The notes under the pieces: generated by a model
Databases searched by the model: none
Seen by the model: the letters and a program-made list of their open reading frames with translations, nothing else
What the model was told of the DNA's origin: nothing
Assembly (NCBI GenBank): GCA_052034005.1
Contig: JBPOJB010000013.1
Span: 62,001 to 126,000 of the forward strand
Direction: 5' to 3'
DNA from: JAAYDI01 sp052034005
Lineage (GTDB): Bacteria > Planctomycetota > Planctomycetia > Pirellulales > Pirellulaceae
DNA: 64,000 bases
In this document: one piece after another, positions 18,229 through 27,023 of the stretch
Numbering within the stretch: the stretch's first letter is position 1
Layout: each line of letters begins with the position of its first letter
Made by a program: the position numbers and the translations under genes

Positions 18229-18678
18229 TCACGGGTCCCTTGCAGGCTGGTCCGCCGACCCGGCGGTCAGGTCGCGCAGCGCATCCCGGTGCGCCTTCGC
18301 CTTGCCCAACGCATCCTGGGCGAGTTCCTGGGCCACCGACGACGGCGGAAGCTGGTGGACGAGGCGATCGATGGCGGTGATCGTCCGGTCCTGGTACTGG
18401 ACCAGCTGGCCCAGCAGAAACGCGAACGACAGATCGTGCAACGCCGAGAACCGGTCTGGGAACCGGCCGGACACCACGACCCCGCCGGCCGCGACGATCA
18501 GCTCCCCGGCACGCACGACGATCTCCTGCTGATCGGCGACGATGTCGGCCAGCACCTCGGCGGCGCGGGCCTGCTCCGCAGGCCAACACAGGTGCGTGTA
18601 GGCCAGGAAGCTCGGCAGCGAGCACGCGTGGATCACCTGCAGCCGATTCAGGATGTCGTTCGTCGTCAGGTCACTCAT
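18229..18678 (-). CDS. Small helical protein of unknown function (ferritin-like fold possible)
   Basis: A 149-aa protein predicted almost entirely helical, with four long helices separated by short turns. Acidic and histidine residues are placed at intervals (ARAAEVLADIVADQQEIVV; FSALHDLSFAFLLGQLVQYQ; DALGKAKAHRDALRDL). This resembles a four-helix ferritin/rubrerythrin-like bundle, but no complete di-iron ExxH pair is present, so metal binding is unproven. It lies 68 bases after nuoN and 10 before tatD on the same strand, so it probably shares the nuo transcript. The frame is open far upstream inside nuoN; the ATG at 18678 is the sensible start. Confidence 0.6.
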   Translation of the reverse strand: MSDLTTNDILNRLQVIHACSLPSFLAYTHLCWPAEQARAAEVLADIVADQQEIVVRAGELIVAAGGVVVSGRFPDRFSALHDLSFAFLLGQLVQYQDRTITAIDRLVHQLPPSSVAQELAQDALGKAKAHRDALRDLTAGSADQPARDP

Positions 18679-18746
18679 GTGCTGGATTCCGCGCGGCGGT
18701 CCGGCCGACCACGGCCGGCGTTCGGCCGACAGTCGCTCGTTGTCCC

Positions 18747-20528
18747 TCATGCAAACATTGAACGTGTGGCAGCCAACGCCAACGCGTTCAGATACCCCCA
18801 ACCCAAAATCAACAGCGCCGTGGGCAACGTGATCAGCAACAGGAACAGGCCGGGCAGCGACAGGATCGGCAGCGCGAACGGCCTTCGCGATTCCGGTTCC
18901 GGCGCCATCGTCATCAGGCGGACAACACGCAGGTAGTAAAACAGGCTCACCGCCGTGTTGAGTCCACCCACGAACAACAACACCATCAGGTAGACGCCTC
19001 CTGTCGCCCGGAAGCCGTCGGTCAGCGCGGCGAACACCGCCAGCTTGCCCACAAACCCCGACAGCGGCGGCAAACCGATCAGACTCAGCAGGATGATCGA
19101 CAAGCAGATAGCCACGCCCGGGCAACGGCGGAGCAGCCCCGCGTAGTCCGCGATCTCCTCGCTCCGCATCGCCTCGCGCAGAAATGCCACGACCGAGAAC
19201 GCGCCCAGGTTCATGAACAAATAGACGACGATGTACACCGCCAGCGCCGCGACCGCAGCCTGTGCCCCGGGCAGGTCGGATCCCAGCATGGCGAGCATCG
19301 GTGGCACCGCCATCATCATGTACCCGGCGTGCGCAATCGTCGAATAGGCCATCAGCCGCTTGATGTTCGTCTGGCCGTAGGCCGCCAGGTTGCCGAACGT
19401 GCAGGTCACGATGGCCAGCAACGTGACGAGCCGGGCTAGGAGTGCGCGCAATGGCTCGAGCGGGCCGCCGCCGCCGTCCGCCGGCGTCGCTGCCGCCGAC
19501 CGGCCGTCCTCGCTGCGCGCCGCCGAGACGGTGTCCGCGACCGCGAACAACCCGCCGCGCGACGGTGCGTCCGCGGTCAAGCGGTGCTCCCCCGCCGTCC
19601 GCTCGCCCGGCAGGTACCCGGCCGGCGCGACCGATCCGAGCCCCGCGGCCACCCGGACCAGCAGGGCCAGCGCGGCCGCTTTCGAAGCGACGCTCAGAAA
19701 ACCGCCGATCTCGGCCGTGGCCCCTTCGAACACGTCCGGACACCAGAAGTGGAACGGCACGGCCGACAGCTTGAACGCCAGCCCGACCGCGATCATCAGG
19801 CAGGCCAGTCCCAAGACGGTGAGTTCCTGCGGACCCATCGCCGGCAGGGCGTCCGACAGCCGCTGGGCCACCGTCGGCAGATGCACGGTGTTGACCAGCC
19901 CGGCGATCAGGCTGATTCCGTAGAGCATGATCCCCGCGGCGCCGCCCCCGTACACGGCGTACTTCAGCGCCGCCTCGCTCGCCAAAGGCTCGCGTTTGAG
20001 CAGTCCGGCCAGCACGTACGATGGGACGCTGGCCATCTCCACCGCCAGGAACACCATCAGCAGATGGTTGGCCGCCACCATCATGCAGAATCCGAGCGTC
20101 GCGCCCAGGGCCAACACGTAAACGTCCGTGCCGTCGTCGCGCGCGGGCACGCCGGACAACTTCGTCAGCAGGATGAACAGGGCCAGGAACAGCAGCAACA
20201 CGCCCCGCATCAGCACCGCGAAGCCGTCATAAACGAGCATGCCCGTGAAGATCTCCATTCGAGCACAAGCGGCCGGGTCCGTGATCAGCTGCCAAGGGGC
20301 CGCCCACCAGAACGCCAGGCAGGTGCCGGCCAGCGCGATCCAGGCCGCGTCGATGCGACGGCTCGCGCGCAGCAAACGCGCCAACAACACCGCCAGGATC
20401 GTGACGCAGAGCGCCAGCTCGGGACGAAACGCCCCCAGGCTCGAATCCCACGTGAATCCCCAGAAGCCCGGAGCGGCCGAGCCCTTCGTGTCGATGATCA
20501 ACTGGCTGACTAGGTCGTGCAGGTTCAC
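18747..20528 (-). CDS. nuoN: NADH-quinone oxidoreductase subunit N
   Basis: NuoN is one of three antiporter-like proton-pumping subunits of complex I in the inner membrane. The 593-aa product has about 14 membrane segments and family motifs: LLMVFLAVEMASVPSYVLAG near residue 150, AFKLSAVPFHFWCPDVFEGA near 250, LAAYGQTNIKRLMAYSTIAH and PPLSGFVGKLAVFAALTDG. A soluble, Gly/Ala/Ser-rich insertion of about 65 residues (near 305-365) interrupts the usual membrane order. The start codon is GTG at 20528, 15 bases after nuoM. It is the last nuo gene of the operon. Confidence 0.93.
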   Translation of the reverse strand: MNLHDLVSQLIIDTKGSAAPGFWGFTWDSSLGAFRPELALCVTILAVLLARLLRASRRIDAAWIALAGTCLAFWWAAPWQLITDPAACARMEIFTGMLVYDGFAVLMRGVLLLFLALFILLTKLSGVPARDDGTDVYVLALGATLGFCMMVAANHLLMVFLAVEMASVPSYVLAGLLKREPLASEAALKYAVYGGGAAGIMLYGISLIAGLVNTVHLPTVAQRLSDALPAMGPQELTVLGLACLMIAVGLAFKLSAVPFHFWCPDVFEGATAEIGGFLSVASKAAALALLVRVAAGLGSVAPAGYLPGERTAGEHRLTADAPSRGGLFAVADTVSAARSEDGRSAAATPADGGGGPLEPLRALLARLVTLLAIVTCTFGNLAAYGQTNIKRLMAYSTIAHAGYMMMAVPPMLAMLGSDLPGAQAAVAALAVYIVVYLFMNLGAFSVVAFLREAMRSEEIADYAGLLRRCPGVAICLSIILLSLIGLPPLSGFVGKLAVFAALTDGFRATGGVYLMVLLFVGGLNTAVSLFYYLRVVRLMTMAPEPESRRPFALPILSLPGLFLLLITLPTALLILGWGYLNALALAATRSMFA

Positions 20529-20543
20529 GCTCGTACTCGCTGC

Positions 20544-22280
20544 TCAATGGGGAACGCCGGGCTCGGCTGCCGACACAACCTGCGGATCCGCCACGCGCTG
20601 GGTCCACTGCGCCAACGCCTGCACCTGCCGCTGCACGGTGCGGTCTGTGTACCGCAACACGAACGTCTGGGGGAACACGCCCAAGAGGATCGCGAACGCG
20701 AACAGAGCGCCGGCGATCCAGTTCTCCCGCGGCGTGCTCGGCCGCAACGCCTCCGCGTGAGGCCCGCGGTACTCAGCCCCCAGGTAGACCCGCAGAATGG
20801 CCCACAGGATGTAGCTGGCCGTCAGGATCACGACAGACGCCGCGATCACCGCCAAGGCCTTGTCGAAGTTCCAGACGGACAAGACGACGAACAGCTCACC
20901 GATGAACCCGCACAGCCCGGGCAGCCCCAACGCCGCGAAGAAAATCCCGATCGATAACGCCGTGTAGACCGGCATCTTGCCGAACAGCCCGCCAAACTCG
21001 TTCAAGTTCCGGTGGTGCACCCGGTCGTACACCACGCCGACCATGAAGAACATGCCGGCCGAACTGATCCCGTGCGCGATCATCTGGAACATCGCCCCCT
21101 GGACGCCCATGGTCCAGTAGTCCGGATTGTAGTGAGGGAACAGGGCCGACCAGACGCCCAGACCCAGCACCACGTAGCCCATGTGACTGACCGAACTGTA
21201 GGCCACCATCCGCTTGAAGTCGCTCTGAGCCAGCGCCGCGAACGCGCCGTACACCATGCTCACCACGCCGATCAGACACACCAGATACGCCAGGTCGTAG
21301 CCGCCGAACGGACAGATGGGGTAGCAGAACCGAATGATCCCGTAACCGCCCATCTTCAGCAGAATCCCCGCCAGGATCATCGAGATGGGGGTGGGCGCTT
21401 CCACGTGCGCGTCCGGCAACCAGGTGTGCAGCGGGACGGACGGGACCTTGATGAGGAACCCGACCAGGAGCAGCAGGAACGCCCACCATTGCAGCTGGCG
21501 GCTGAACACCTCCGTGTGCTGGCCCATCGCCGCCAACGCCAGAATGTTGAACGTGTGCACCGGCTGGCCATCGTTCGTCGGGTTGGTCCGCAACCGTGAC
21601 GTGACCGCCTCGGACAGGTGCAGTTCGCTCCAGTTCACCGCCGCCCGCGCATCGGCGCCGTGGAGATCGGAGACTTCCGCCAAGGCCCGCAGGTCGCTGT
21701 TGAAGTACAGGATCAGAATCGCGATCAGCATCAACACGCCGCCCAGCAACGTGTACAGGAAGAACTTGATCGCCGCATACTCGCGCCGCGGCCCACCCCA
21801 CACGCCGATCAGAAAGTACATCGGCAGCAGCATCACCTCCCAGAACACGTAGAAGAGGACGAAGTCCAGCGCCAGGAACACGCCGATCATCGCCGTCTCC
21901 AGGATCAGGAACAGGATGCAATATGCCTTGATATACCGGGTCACCGACCAGCTGGCCCCCATCGCCAGAAACCCGATGAACGTGGTCAGGATCACCAGCG
22001 GCAGGCTGATCCCGTCCACGCCCAACGCATAGGAGACCTCGAATGACGGGATCCAATCCAACACGAACGCGTCCTGCATCGTCCCCAGGCTCGTGTCGAA
22101 ACTGTTCGGGCCGCCCGGCCACAGGAAGGCGGCCAGGGACAGAACGAACGTCGCCCCGGTCGTGACCAGTGCCACATACCGCAGCAATTCCGTCCGGGCG
22201 TTGGGCAAGCAGGCGACGACGAGCGCGCCGACCGAGGGCAAAAAGACAATCAGGCTGAGCCAGAATACATGTGTGTTCAT
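20544..22280 (-). CDS. nuoM: NADH-quinone oxidoreductase subunit M
   Basis: NuoM is the middle antiporter-like subunit of complex I. The 578-aa product has about 14 membrane helices and characteristic motifs: SYALGVDGISLPLVILTTF, the glutamate-bearing FYVFWEVMLLPMYFLIG, KVPSVPLHTWLPDAHVEAP and SDFKRMVAYSSVSHMGYV. A soluble loop near residues 205-250 is somewhat longer than usual. The gene starts five bases after nuoL and is followed by nuoN. Identification rests on clear family motifs and gene order. Confidence 0.95.
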   Translation of the reverse strand: MNTHVFWLSLIVFLPSVGALVVACLPNARTELLRYVALVTTGATFVLSLAAFLWPGGPNSFDTSLGTMQDAFVLDWIPSFEVSYALGVDGISLPLVILTTFIGFLAMGASWSVTRYIKAYCILFLILETAMIGVFLALDFVLFYVFWEVMLLPMYFLIGVWGGPRREYAAIKFFLYTLLGGVLMLIAILILYFNSDLRALAEVSDLHGADARAAVNWSELHLSEAVTSRLRTNPTNDGQPVHTFNILALAAMGQHTEVFSRQLQWWAFLLLLVGFLIKVPSVPLHTWLPDAHVEAPTPISMILAGILLKMGGYGIIRFCYPICPFGGYDLAYLVCLIGVVSMVYGAFAALAQSDFKRMVAYSSVSHMGYVVLGLGVWSALFPHYNPDYWTMGVQGAMFQMIAHGISSAGMFFMVGVVYDRVHHRNLNEFGGLFGKMPVYTALSIGIFFAALGLPGLCGFIGELFVVLSVWNFDKALAVIAASVVILTASYILWAILRVYLGAEYRGPHAEALRPSTPRENWIAGALFAFAILLGVFPQTFVLRYTDRTVQRQVQALAQWTQRVADPQVVSAAEPGVPH

Positions 22281-22285
22281 AACGC

Positions 22286-24736
22286 TTACAACAGACTGCT
22301 AATCAAGAACACCGCGATGACGCCCACCACCAGGAACAACACGTACTGGCGCAGGTTCCCCGTCTGCAGCCGGCGCAGCGAAACGCCCAACCGATAGGTC
22401 CCGCGGGCAAACCGGTCGACCAGCCCGTCAATCACCAGGTGGTCACCGACCCACTCCCCGAACGCTGCGAACCGCGCCGTCCCACGCGCAACGCCATCCA
22501 CCAGCGCGTCGATCAGCCGGCGGTCGATCGCCGCGCACCAGCGGGCCAGGACATGTACCGGGCGCACGACCGCCAGATCGTACAGTTCGTCAAACCACCA
22601 CTTGTGCCAGAGCAAGCGATAGAGCGGCGCGAACTGCCGGGCCACGTCGGCCGGATTGAGCCGCCCGAACAGGTACATGACGGCGGCCAGCAGGATCCCG
22701 CCCCCGCCGGTCAGGAACGCAATCCAGGTCACCGGGACCGTGATCGCCGGTGCATGCGCCAGATGCTCGTTGGGCCAGACCAGCGCGACCCAGGCGCCCG
22801 CCACCGACGCGGCCGTCCCCGCCGGCCGCGATTGCTCCAAGAGCCCCTCGAGCGAAAGCGGACTCAGCGGCACCCGCCAGGCGACACCGGCGGCGAAGAC
22901 CGCCAATACGATCAACGGGACATACATGATGCGCGGCGACTCGTGCGCCCGCGCGTACCTGTCCGGGTCGCGCGGCTGCCCGCTGAATGCCAGGAACCAG
23001 AGGCGGAACATGTAGAAGGCCGTCACGGCCGCGCCGCCCGCCGCCACCAGGAAAAACGCCCCGCCCCAGCCCCCCGCGTTGGCCCGCGCATAGGAGAAGG
23101 CCTGTTCGAGGATCATGTCCTTCGAGTAGAAGCCGCTCAGCCCCCACCACAAGAACGGGATGCTCATCCCGGTGATCGCCAGGCAGCCGACCAGCATCGT
23201 CGCCGCCGTGATCGGCAGCTTCCTGCCCAGGCCGCCCATCACCAGCAGGTCGTTGGAATGCACGGCGTGAATGACCGACCCCGAGCACAAGAACAACAGG
23301 CTCTTGAAAAAGGCATGGGTCACCAGGTGCATCATGCCGGCCAACCAGCCGCCGACGCCCAGGGCCATCATCATGTAGCCCAGCTGGCTGACCGTCGAAT
23401 ACGCCAGCACCCGCTTGATGTCGGTGGCCGTGATCGCGATCGTGGCGGCCATGAACAGCGTGATCGTGCCGATCACGGCGATCACCAACAGCACCTCCGG
23501 CGTGAACACCGGGTAGAAACGCCCCACCAGGTACACGCCCGCCGCCACCATCGTCGCCGAATGCACCAGGGCCGACACGGGCGTGGGGCCTTCCATCGCG
23601 TCGGGCAACCAGACGTGCAGCGGGAACTGGGCACTCTTGCCCACACAGCCGCAGAAGATGCCGATGCCCGCCAGAACCAACAGGGAGTATCCGTAGCGCC
23701 GCCCGGACCCGTCCGGGCCGCCGTCGCGCAGGGTGCCGAGCACCTGCTGCGCGTGCGCCTGGATCTCGGCCTCCGTCGCGCCGGCATGCGCGCGGGCCCA
23801 GCGGCGGATCTCCTCCTGCGCGTCGGCCAGCACCATGCCGTCGGGCGTGGTCAGCGCATGATCCCGCTCGGCCGGCCGCACCAGGCTGAAGATCCCCCGC
23901 TCCGCCGGCTCGATCGTCCCGCTGCCGTCCCGATCCGCGTCTCCGAAGGCGAACGTCCCCAGGCTGCCCCATAAGGCCATCAAACCCACGAGCATCCCGA
24001 AATCGCCGATGCGGTTGACAATGAACGCCTTGTTGCCCGCCACCGCCGCGCTCTTCCGCTCGATGTAAAACCCGATCAGGAAATACGAGCAGATCCCCAC
24101 CAGCTCCCAGAACACGAAGACCATCGCCACGTTGCCGGCCAGCACCAGGCCCAGCATGCTGAAGCAGAACAACGACATGTACTGGAAAAAGTTCGAGAAC
24201 CGCCCGGGACGCTGGAGCGCCGAACCGTCGCGGAGCGTCACCTCGTGGTCGGTGACCGTCCCCAACTCCTCGTGCATGTACCCCATCGCGTAGAAGTGAA
24301 TGCATGCGGCGATCAACGCCACCATGCAGCACATCACGATCGTCAGCGAGTCGATGTAGTAGCTGATCGTGATCCGCAAGGCACCGAACTGGCCCAACGT
24401 GTAGTAGTCGCCGACGTACGGCGGGCCGGCAATGCGACCGGCGGCGGCGGGCCCGGTCGACCCCTCGACAGCCGCCACCGCGACGCGCGTCAGCTGCGGG
24501 CCGCTGCCGACCGCATGCTCAACCGCGCGCTGGGAAGCCCCGGCGACCGGATGATGGGCCAGCCAGATCGCCAGGCTCCAGGCGGACAGCACCCCGGCGG
24601 CCACGATGGCCGCGGTGGCGACGTAACCGCCCGTGACCGGCTTCCACCATCGTCCGAACGCGAAGATCACGAAGAACGAGATCAACGGCAGCAGGACGGC
24701 CGTGCCCAGCAGGATCGGTAACAGCGACGTGTTCAT
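22286..24736 (-). CDS. nuoL: NADH-quinone oxidoreductase subunit L with EF-hand insertion
   Basis: NuoL is the distal proton-pumping subunit, with the lateral helix HL. The 816-aa product exceeds the usual 610-680. Family motifs are FVFWELVGICSYFLIGFY, GKSAQFPLHVWLPDAMEGP followed by TPVSALVHSATMVAAGVYL, and a C-terminal amphipathic tail. Between the helix ending GLMALWGSLGTFAFG and the helix with GIFCGCVGKSAQF is an insertion of about 85 residues. It opens with DRDGSGTIEPAE (about residues 268-279), a canonical 12-residue EF-hand loop with D, D, S, G, I and E in the expected places. Its ATG overlaps the nuoK stop by one base. A further Gly/Ala-rich stretch lies near residue 75. Confidence 0.94.
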   Translation of the reverse strand: MNTSLLPILLGTAVLLPLISFFVIFAFGRWWKPVTGGYVATAAIVAAGVLSAWSLAIWLAHHPVAGASQRAVEHAVGSGPQLTRVAVAAVEGSTGPAAAGRIAGPPYVGDYYTLGQFGALRITISYYIDSLTIVMCCMVALIAACIHFYAMGYMHEELGTVTDHEVTLRDGSALQRPGRFSNFFQYMSLFCFSMLGLVLAGNVAMVFVFWELVGICSYFLIGFYIERKSAAVAGNKAFIVNRIGDFGMLVGLMALWGSLGTFAFGDADRDGSGTIEPAERGIFSLVRPAERDHALTTPDGMVLADAQEEIRRWARAHAGATEAEIQAHAQQVLGTLRDGGPDGSGRRYGYSLLVLAGIGIFCGCVGKSAQFPLHVWLPDAMEGPTPVSALVHSATMVAAGVYLVGRFYPVFTPEVLLVIAVIGTITLFMAATIAITATDIKRVLAYSTVSQLGYMMMALGVGGWLAGMMHLVTHAFFKSLLFLCSGSVIHAVHSNDLLVMGGLGRKLPITAATMLVGCLAITGMSIPFLWWGLSGFYSKDMILEQAFSYARANAGGWGGAFFLVAAGGAAVTAFYMFRLWFLAFSGQPRDPDRYARAHESPRIMYVPLIVLAVFAAGVAWRVPLSPLSLEGLLEQSRPAGTAASVAGAWVALVWPNEHLAHAPAITVPVTWIAFLTGGGGILLAAVMYLFGRLNPADVARQFAPLYRLLWHKWWFDELYDLAVVRPVHVLARWCAAIDRRLIDALVDGVARGTARFAAFGEWVGDHLVIDGLVDRFARGTYRLGVSLRRLQTGNLRQYVLFLVVGVIAVFLISSLL

Positions 24737-25080
24737 CAGCCCTTCAGGTTTTCCGCCTTGTCGACGTCAATCGTGGTATGGTTGTTGTAGAAGTTCAGCG
24801 CGATCGCCAAGGCCACGGCCGCTTCCGCCGCCGCCAACACGATCACAAACAGGGCCATCAGCTGGCCGTCCAGACCCAGCGACGCGCCGCGCAGCAGCTT
24901 GCTGCCGAACGCCACGAAGTTCACGTTCGCCCCGTTTAACACCAGCTCGATGCCCATCAACACGCCCAACGCATTGCGCTTGGTCGCCATGCACAACACA
25001 CCGGTGACGAACAGGATCGCGCCGACGACCAGGTAGTGAGACACGGTGATTTGCGCAAGTAACCCGCACATGGCTGGCAT
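24736..25080 (-). CDS. nuoK: NADH-quinone oxidoreductase subunit K
   Basis: NuoK is a small three-helix membrane subunit of complex I carrying two glutamates essential for proton transfer. The 114-aa product shows the expected HYLVVGAILFVTGVL helix, a second helix with LMGIELVLNGANVNFVAFG including the conserved glutamate, and a third with IVLAAAEAAVALAIALNFYN. The length is typical. An internal ATG at 25071 may be the true start, giving 111 aa. The last base of its stop is shared with the nuoL start, so the pair is probably translationally coupled. Confidence 0.95.
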   Translation of the reverse strand: MPAMCGLLAQITVSHYLVVGAILFVTGVLCMATKRNALGVLMGIELVLNGANVNFVAFGSKLLRGASLGLDGQLMALFVIVLAAAEAAVALAIALNFYNNHTTIDVDKAENLKG

Positions 25081-25083
25081 CCC

Positions 25084-25716
25084 CTACGGGGCTGGAACCT
25101 CCGAAACATCCGGGCGCCGCGCTTTCGGACGCGCCAGGTACGCCGCGCCCACGAGCACCACCAACAGATGGACCGAAATGATCACGAACGGGAGCAGGTA
25201 CCCGGCGTACGTGTTCTCGAGCACCGCCTCGGACGACTCGTCCGGCGCGACGTTCAGGCGGTCCACCCGCACGCCGGCCAACCCCGCGCCGACCGCCGTT
25301 GCCGTCTGAGCCTCGGCCAGCGGCAGCGGCCCGCCCACCCGCGCCGTCTGCCAGTCCCTGACGCCCAGCGCGCCGGCGATCAGCAGGAACAGCATCGCCC
25401 CGCCGGCAATGACCGCCGTCACCCACTCGCCGCTCCGCGTGCGCATCGCCACGAACGGCGCCTGGGCGGTGAGCATCACGCCGAAGATCAGCAGCACGAG
25501 CGTGCCGCCCACGTAGATCATCAACTGCATCGCCCCGATGAACTCGGCGCCCGCCAGGAAGAACAGGCCCGCCGTGGCGCCCAGCGACAGCGTCAGGTAG
25601 AACGCCATCCGCACGATGTTGCTGGTGAACAGCACGGCCGCCGCAAACCCGCACGCCAGCGCTGCAAACACCAGGAAGAGAAACGCATACCAGTCGATGG
25701 TCGCCAGCAGCGTCAT
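25084..25716 (-). CDS. nuoJ: NADH-quinone oxidoreductase subunit J
   Basis: NuoJ is a five-helix membrane subunit containing the pi-bulge helix involved in conformational coupling. The 210-aa product has NIVRMAFYLTLSLGATAGLF, AEFIGAMQLMIYVGGTLVLLIF (the conserved third helix) and a C-terminal helix YLLPFVIISVHLLVVLVGAAYLA. A periplasm-sized loop near residues 120-165 is acidic. The start overlaps the nuoH stop by four bases (ATGA), and nuoK follows after three bases. The motif identity and order are unambiguous. Confidence 0.94.
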   Translation of the reverse strand: MTLLATIDWYAFLFLVFAALACGFAAAVLFTSNIVRMAFYLTLSLGATAGLFFLAGAEFIGAMQLMIYVGGTLVLLIFGVMLTAQAPFVAMRTRSGEWVTAVIAGGAMLFLLIAGALGVRDWQTARVGGPLPLAEAQTATAVGAGLAGVRVDRLNVAPDESSEAVLENTYAGYLLPFVIISVHLLVVLVGAAYLARPKARRPDVSEVPAP

Positions 25717-26945
25717 CGCACACCTCCCCGCGTCGCCCGCCCGAGACTTGCCTGGCGCGCCACCTCCTGCACGTCAGGGGCCGCCACCCAGGTCTCCCGG
25801 ACGCCGACCCGGCCGGCCGGCTGAGCGGGCCACCAGCGGTTGGGACTCCACGCCGGCGGGGCCAGGAGCTGCCACAGCAGCGCCCCGACGAAGCAGAACG
25901 CACCGAGCGGCACGCAGTACTTCAGACACATCGTCATGACCTGGTCGATGCGCAGGCGGGGCAGCGTCCAGCGGGCCCACATCATGACGATCACGCCCAG
26001 GACCGCCTTGGCGATGAAGTTCACGCACCCGCCCAGGTTCGCCAGGAAGCCGGTCCACTGCCAGGCTGTCGCGCCGGGCTCGTAGGCCCAGCCTAGCCAC
26101 TGGAACAGGGGAACCGGCCCGTTCCAGCCGCCGAAGAACAGGATGGAGGCCAGGCCGCTCACCAGCAGCATCGAGCCGTACTCGGCCATGAAGAACAGAC
26201 TCCAACGCAAGCCGGAATACTCCGTCAGAAAACCCGCCACCAGCTCGCTCTCCGCCTCGGCCAGATCGAACGGCGCGCGGTTCACACTGGCCACCGCGCA
26301 GGCGAAGTAGACCCAGAACACCAAGAACGTGAAGGGGTCGTGGAAGATCAGCCAGTTGGTGAACCACCCGGCCTGCATGTCGGCAATGGTCGTGAGATTC
26401 ATCGTGCCGGCCAACAGCACGGGAACCACCACGCAGATGCCCAGCGGCACCTCATAGCTGACCACTTGGGCCGCCTCACGCATCGCCCCGAAAAGCGACC
26501 ACTTCGAGGCCGACGCGTAGCCTGCCAGGATCACGCCGAACACCTCCAGCCCCAGCACGGCCAGGATGAAAAACACCGCGATGTTCGTGTCGAACGCCAC
26601 CCACCCGTGCGCAAACGGCAGCGCCAGATAGGCCGTGTAGCTGGCGCAGAAACTCACGTAGGGCGCGGCCCGGAACAACAGCTGGTCGGCATCGCGCGGC
26701 ACGAGGTCCTCTTTCGACAGGCACTTGATCCCGTCGGCCGGCGACTGCAGCCAGCCAAACCGGCCGCCGACACGCGTCGGGCCCAGCCGATCCTGGATCC
26801 GCCCGGAGATCTTCCGCTCCATCCAGATGAACACCATCGCCCCGGTCGCCACCAGGCCCAGAATCAGCGCGCTGTGAATGACGGCCGCCAGCAGATAGGC
26901 CAGCGGGTGCGGGAGTGCCAGCACGTCGGCAAAAAACTCAGCCAC
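25713..26945 (-). CDS. nuoH: NADH-quinone oxidoreductase subunit H
   Basis: NuoH forms the quinone-access channel and contacts the peripheral arm. The 410-aa product has about eight to nine membrane helices and the family signatures MERKISGRIQDRLGPTRVG near residue 45, WLQSPADGIKCLSKEDLVP, NRAPFDLAEAESELVAGF followed by TEYSG near 245, and the C-terminal RLRIDQVMTMCLKYCVPLG. The C-terminal tail of about 50 residues after the last helix is longer than usual and hydrophilic. It starts 78 bases after nuoD and overlaps nuoJ by four bases. Confidence 0.95.
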   Translation of the reverse strand: MAEFFADVLALPHPLAYLLAAVIHSALILGLVATGAMVFIWMERKISGRIQDRLGPTRVGGRFGWLQSPADGIKCLSKEDLVPRDADQLLFRAAPYVSFCASYTAYLALPFAHGWVAFDTNIAVFFILAVLGLEVFGVILAGYASASKWSLFGAMREAAQVVSYEVPLGICVVVPVLLAGTMNLTTIADMQAGWFTNWLIFHDPFTFLVFWVYFACAVASVNRAPFDLAEAESELVAGFLTEYSGLRWSLFFMAEYGSMLLVSGLASILFFGGWNGPVPLFQWLGWAYEPGATAWQWTGFLANLGGCVNFIAKAVLGVIVMMWARWTLPRLRIDQVMTMCLKYCVPLGAFCFVGALLWQLLAPPAWSPNRWWPAQPAGRVGVRETWVAAPDVQEVARQASLGRATRGGVR

Positions 26946-27023
26946 AGCTCATGATCTCGCTACTACGGTTCGACAGGCCCCCTCGGGCGCACGTGCGCAC
27001 GCACTCCGCGCCCCGCCATCCGC

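Noticed and set aside
22439..23974. 511-aa + strand open frame inside nuoL
   Set aside because: Arg/His/Gln-rich shadow translation of the NuoL codons.
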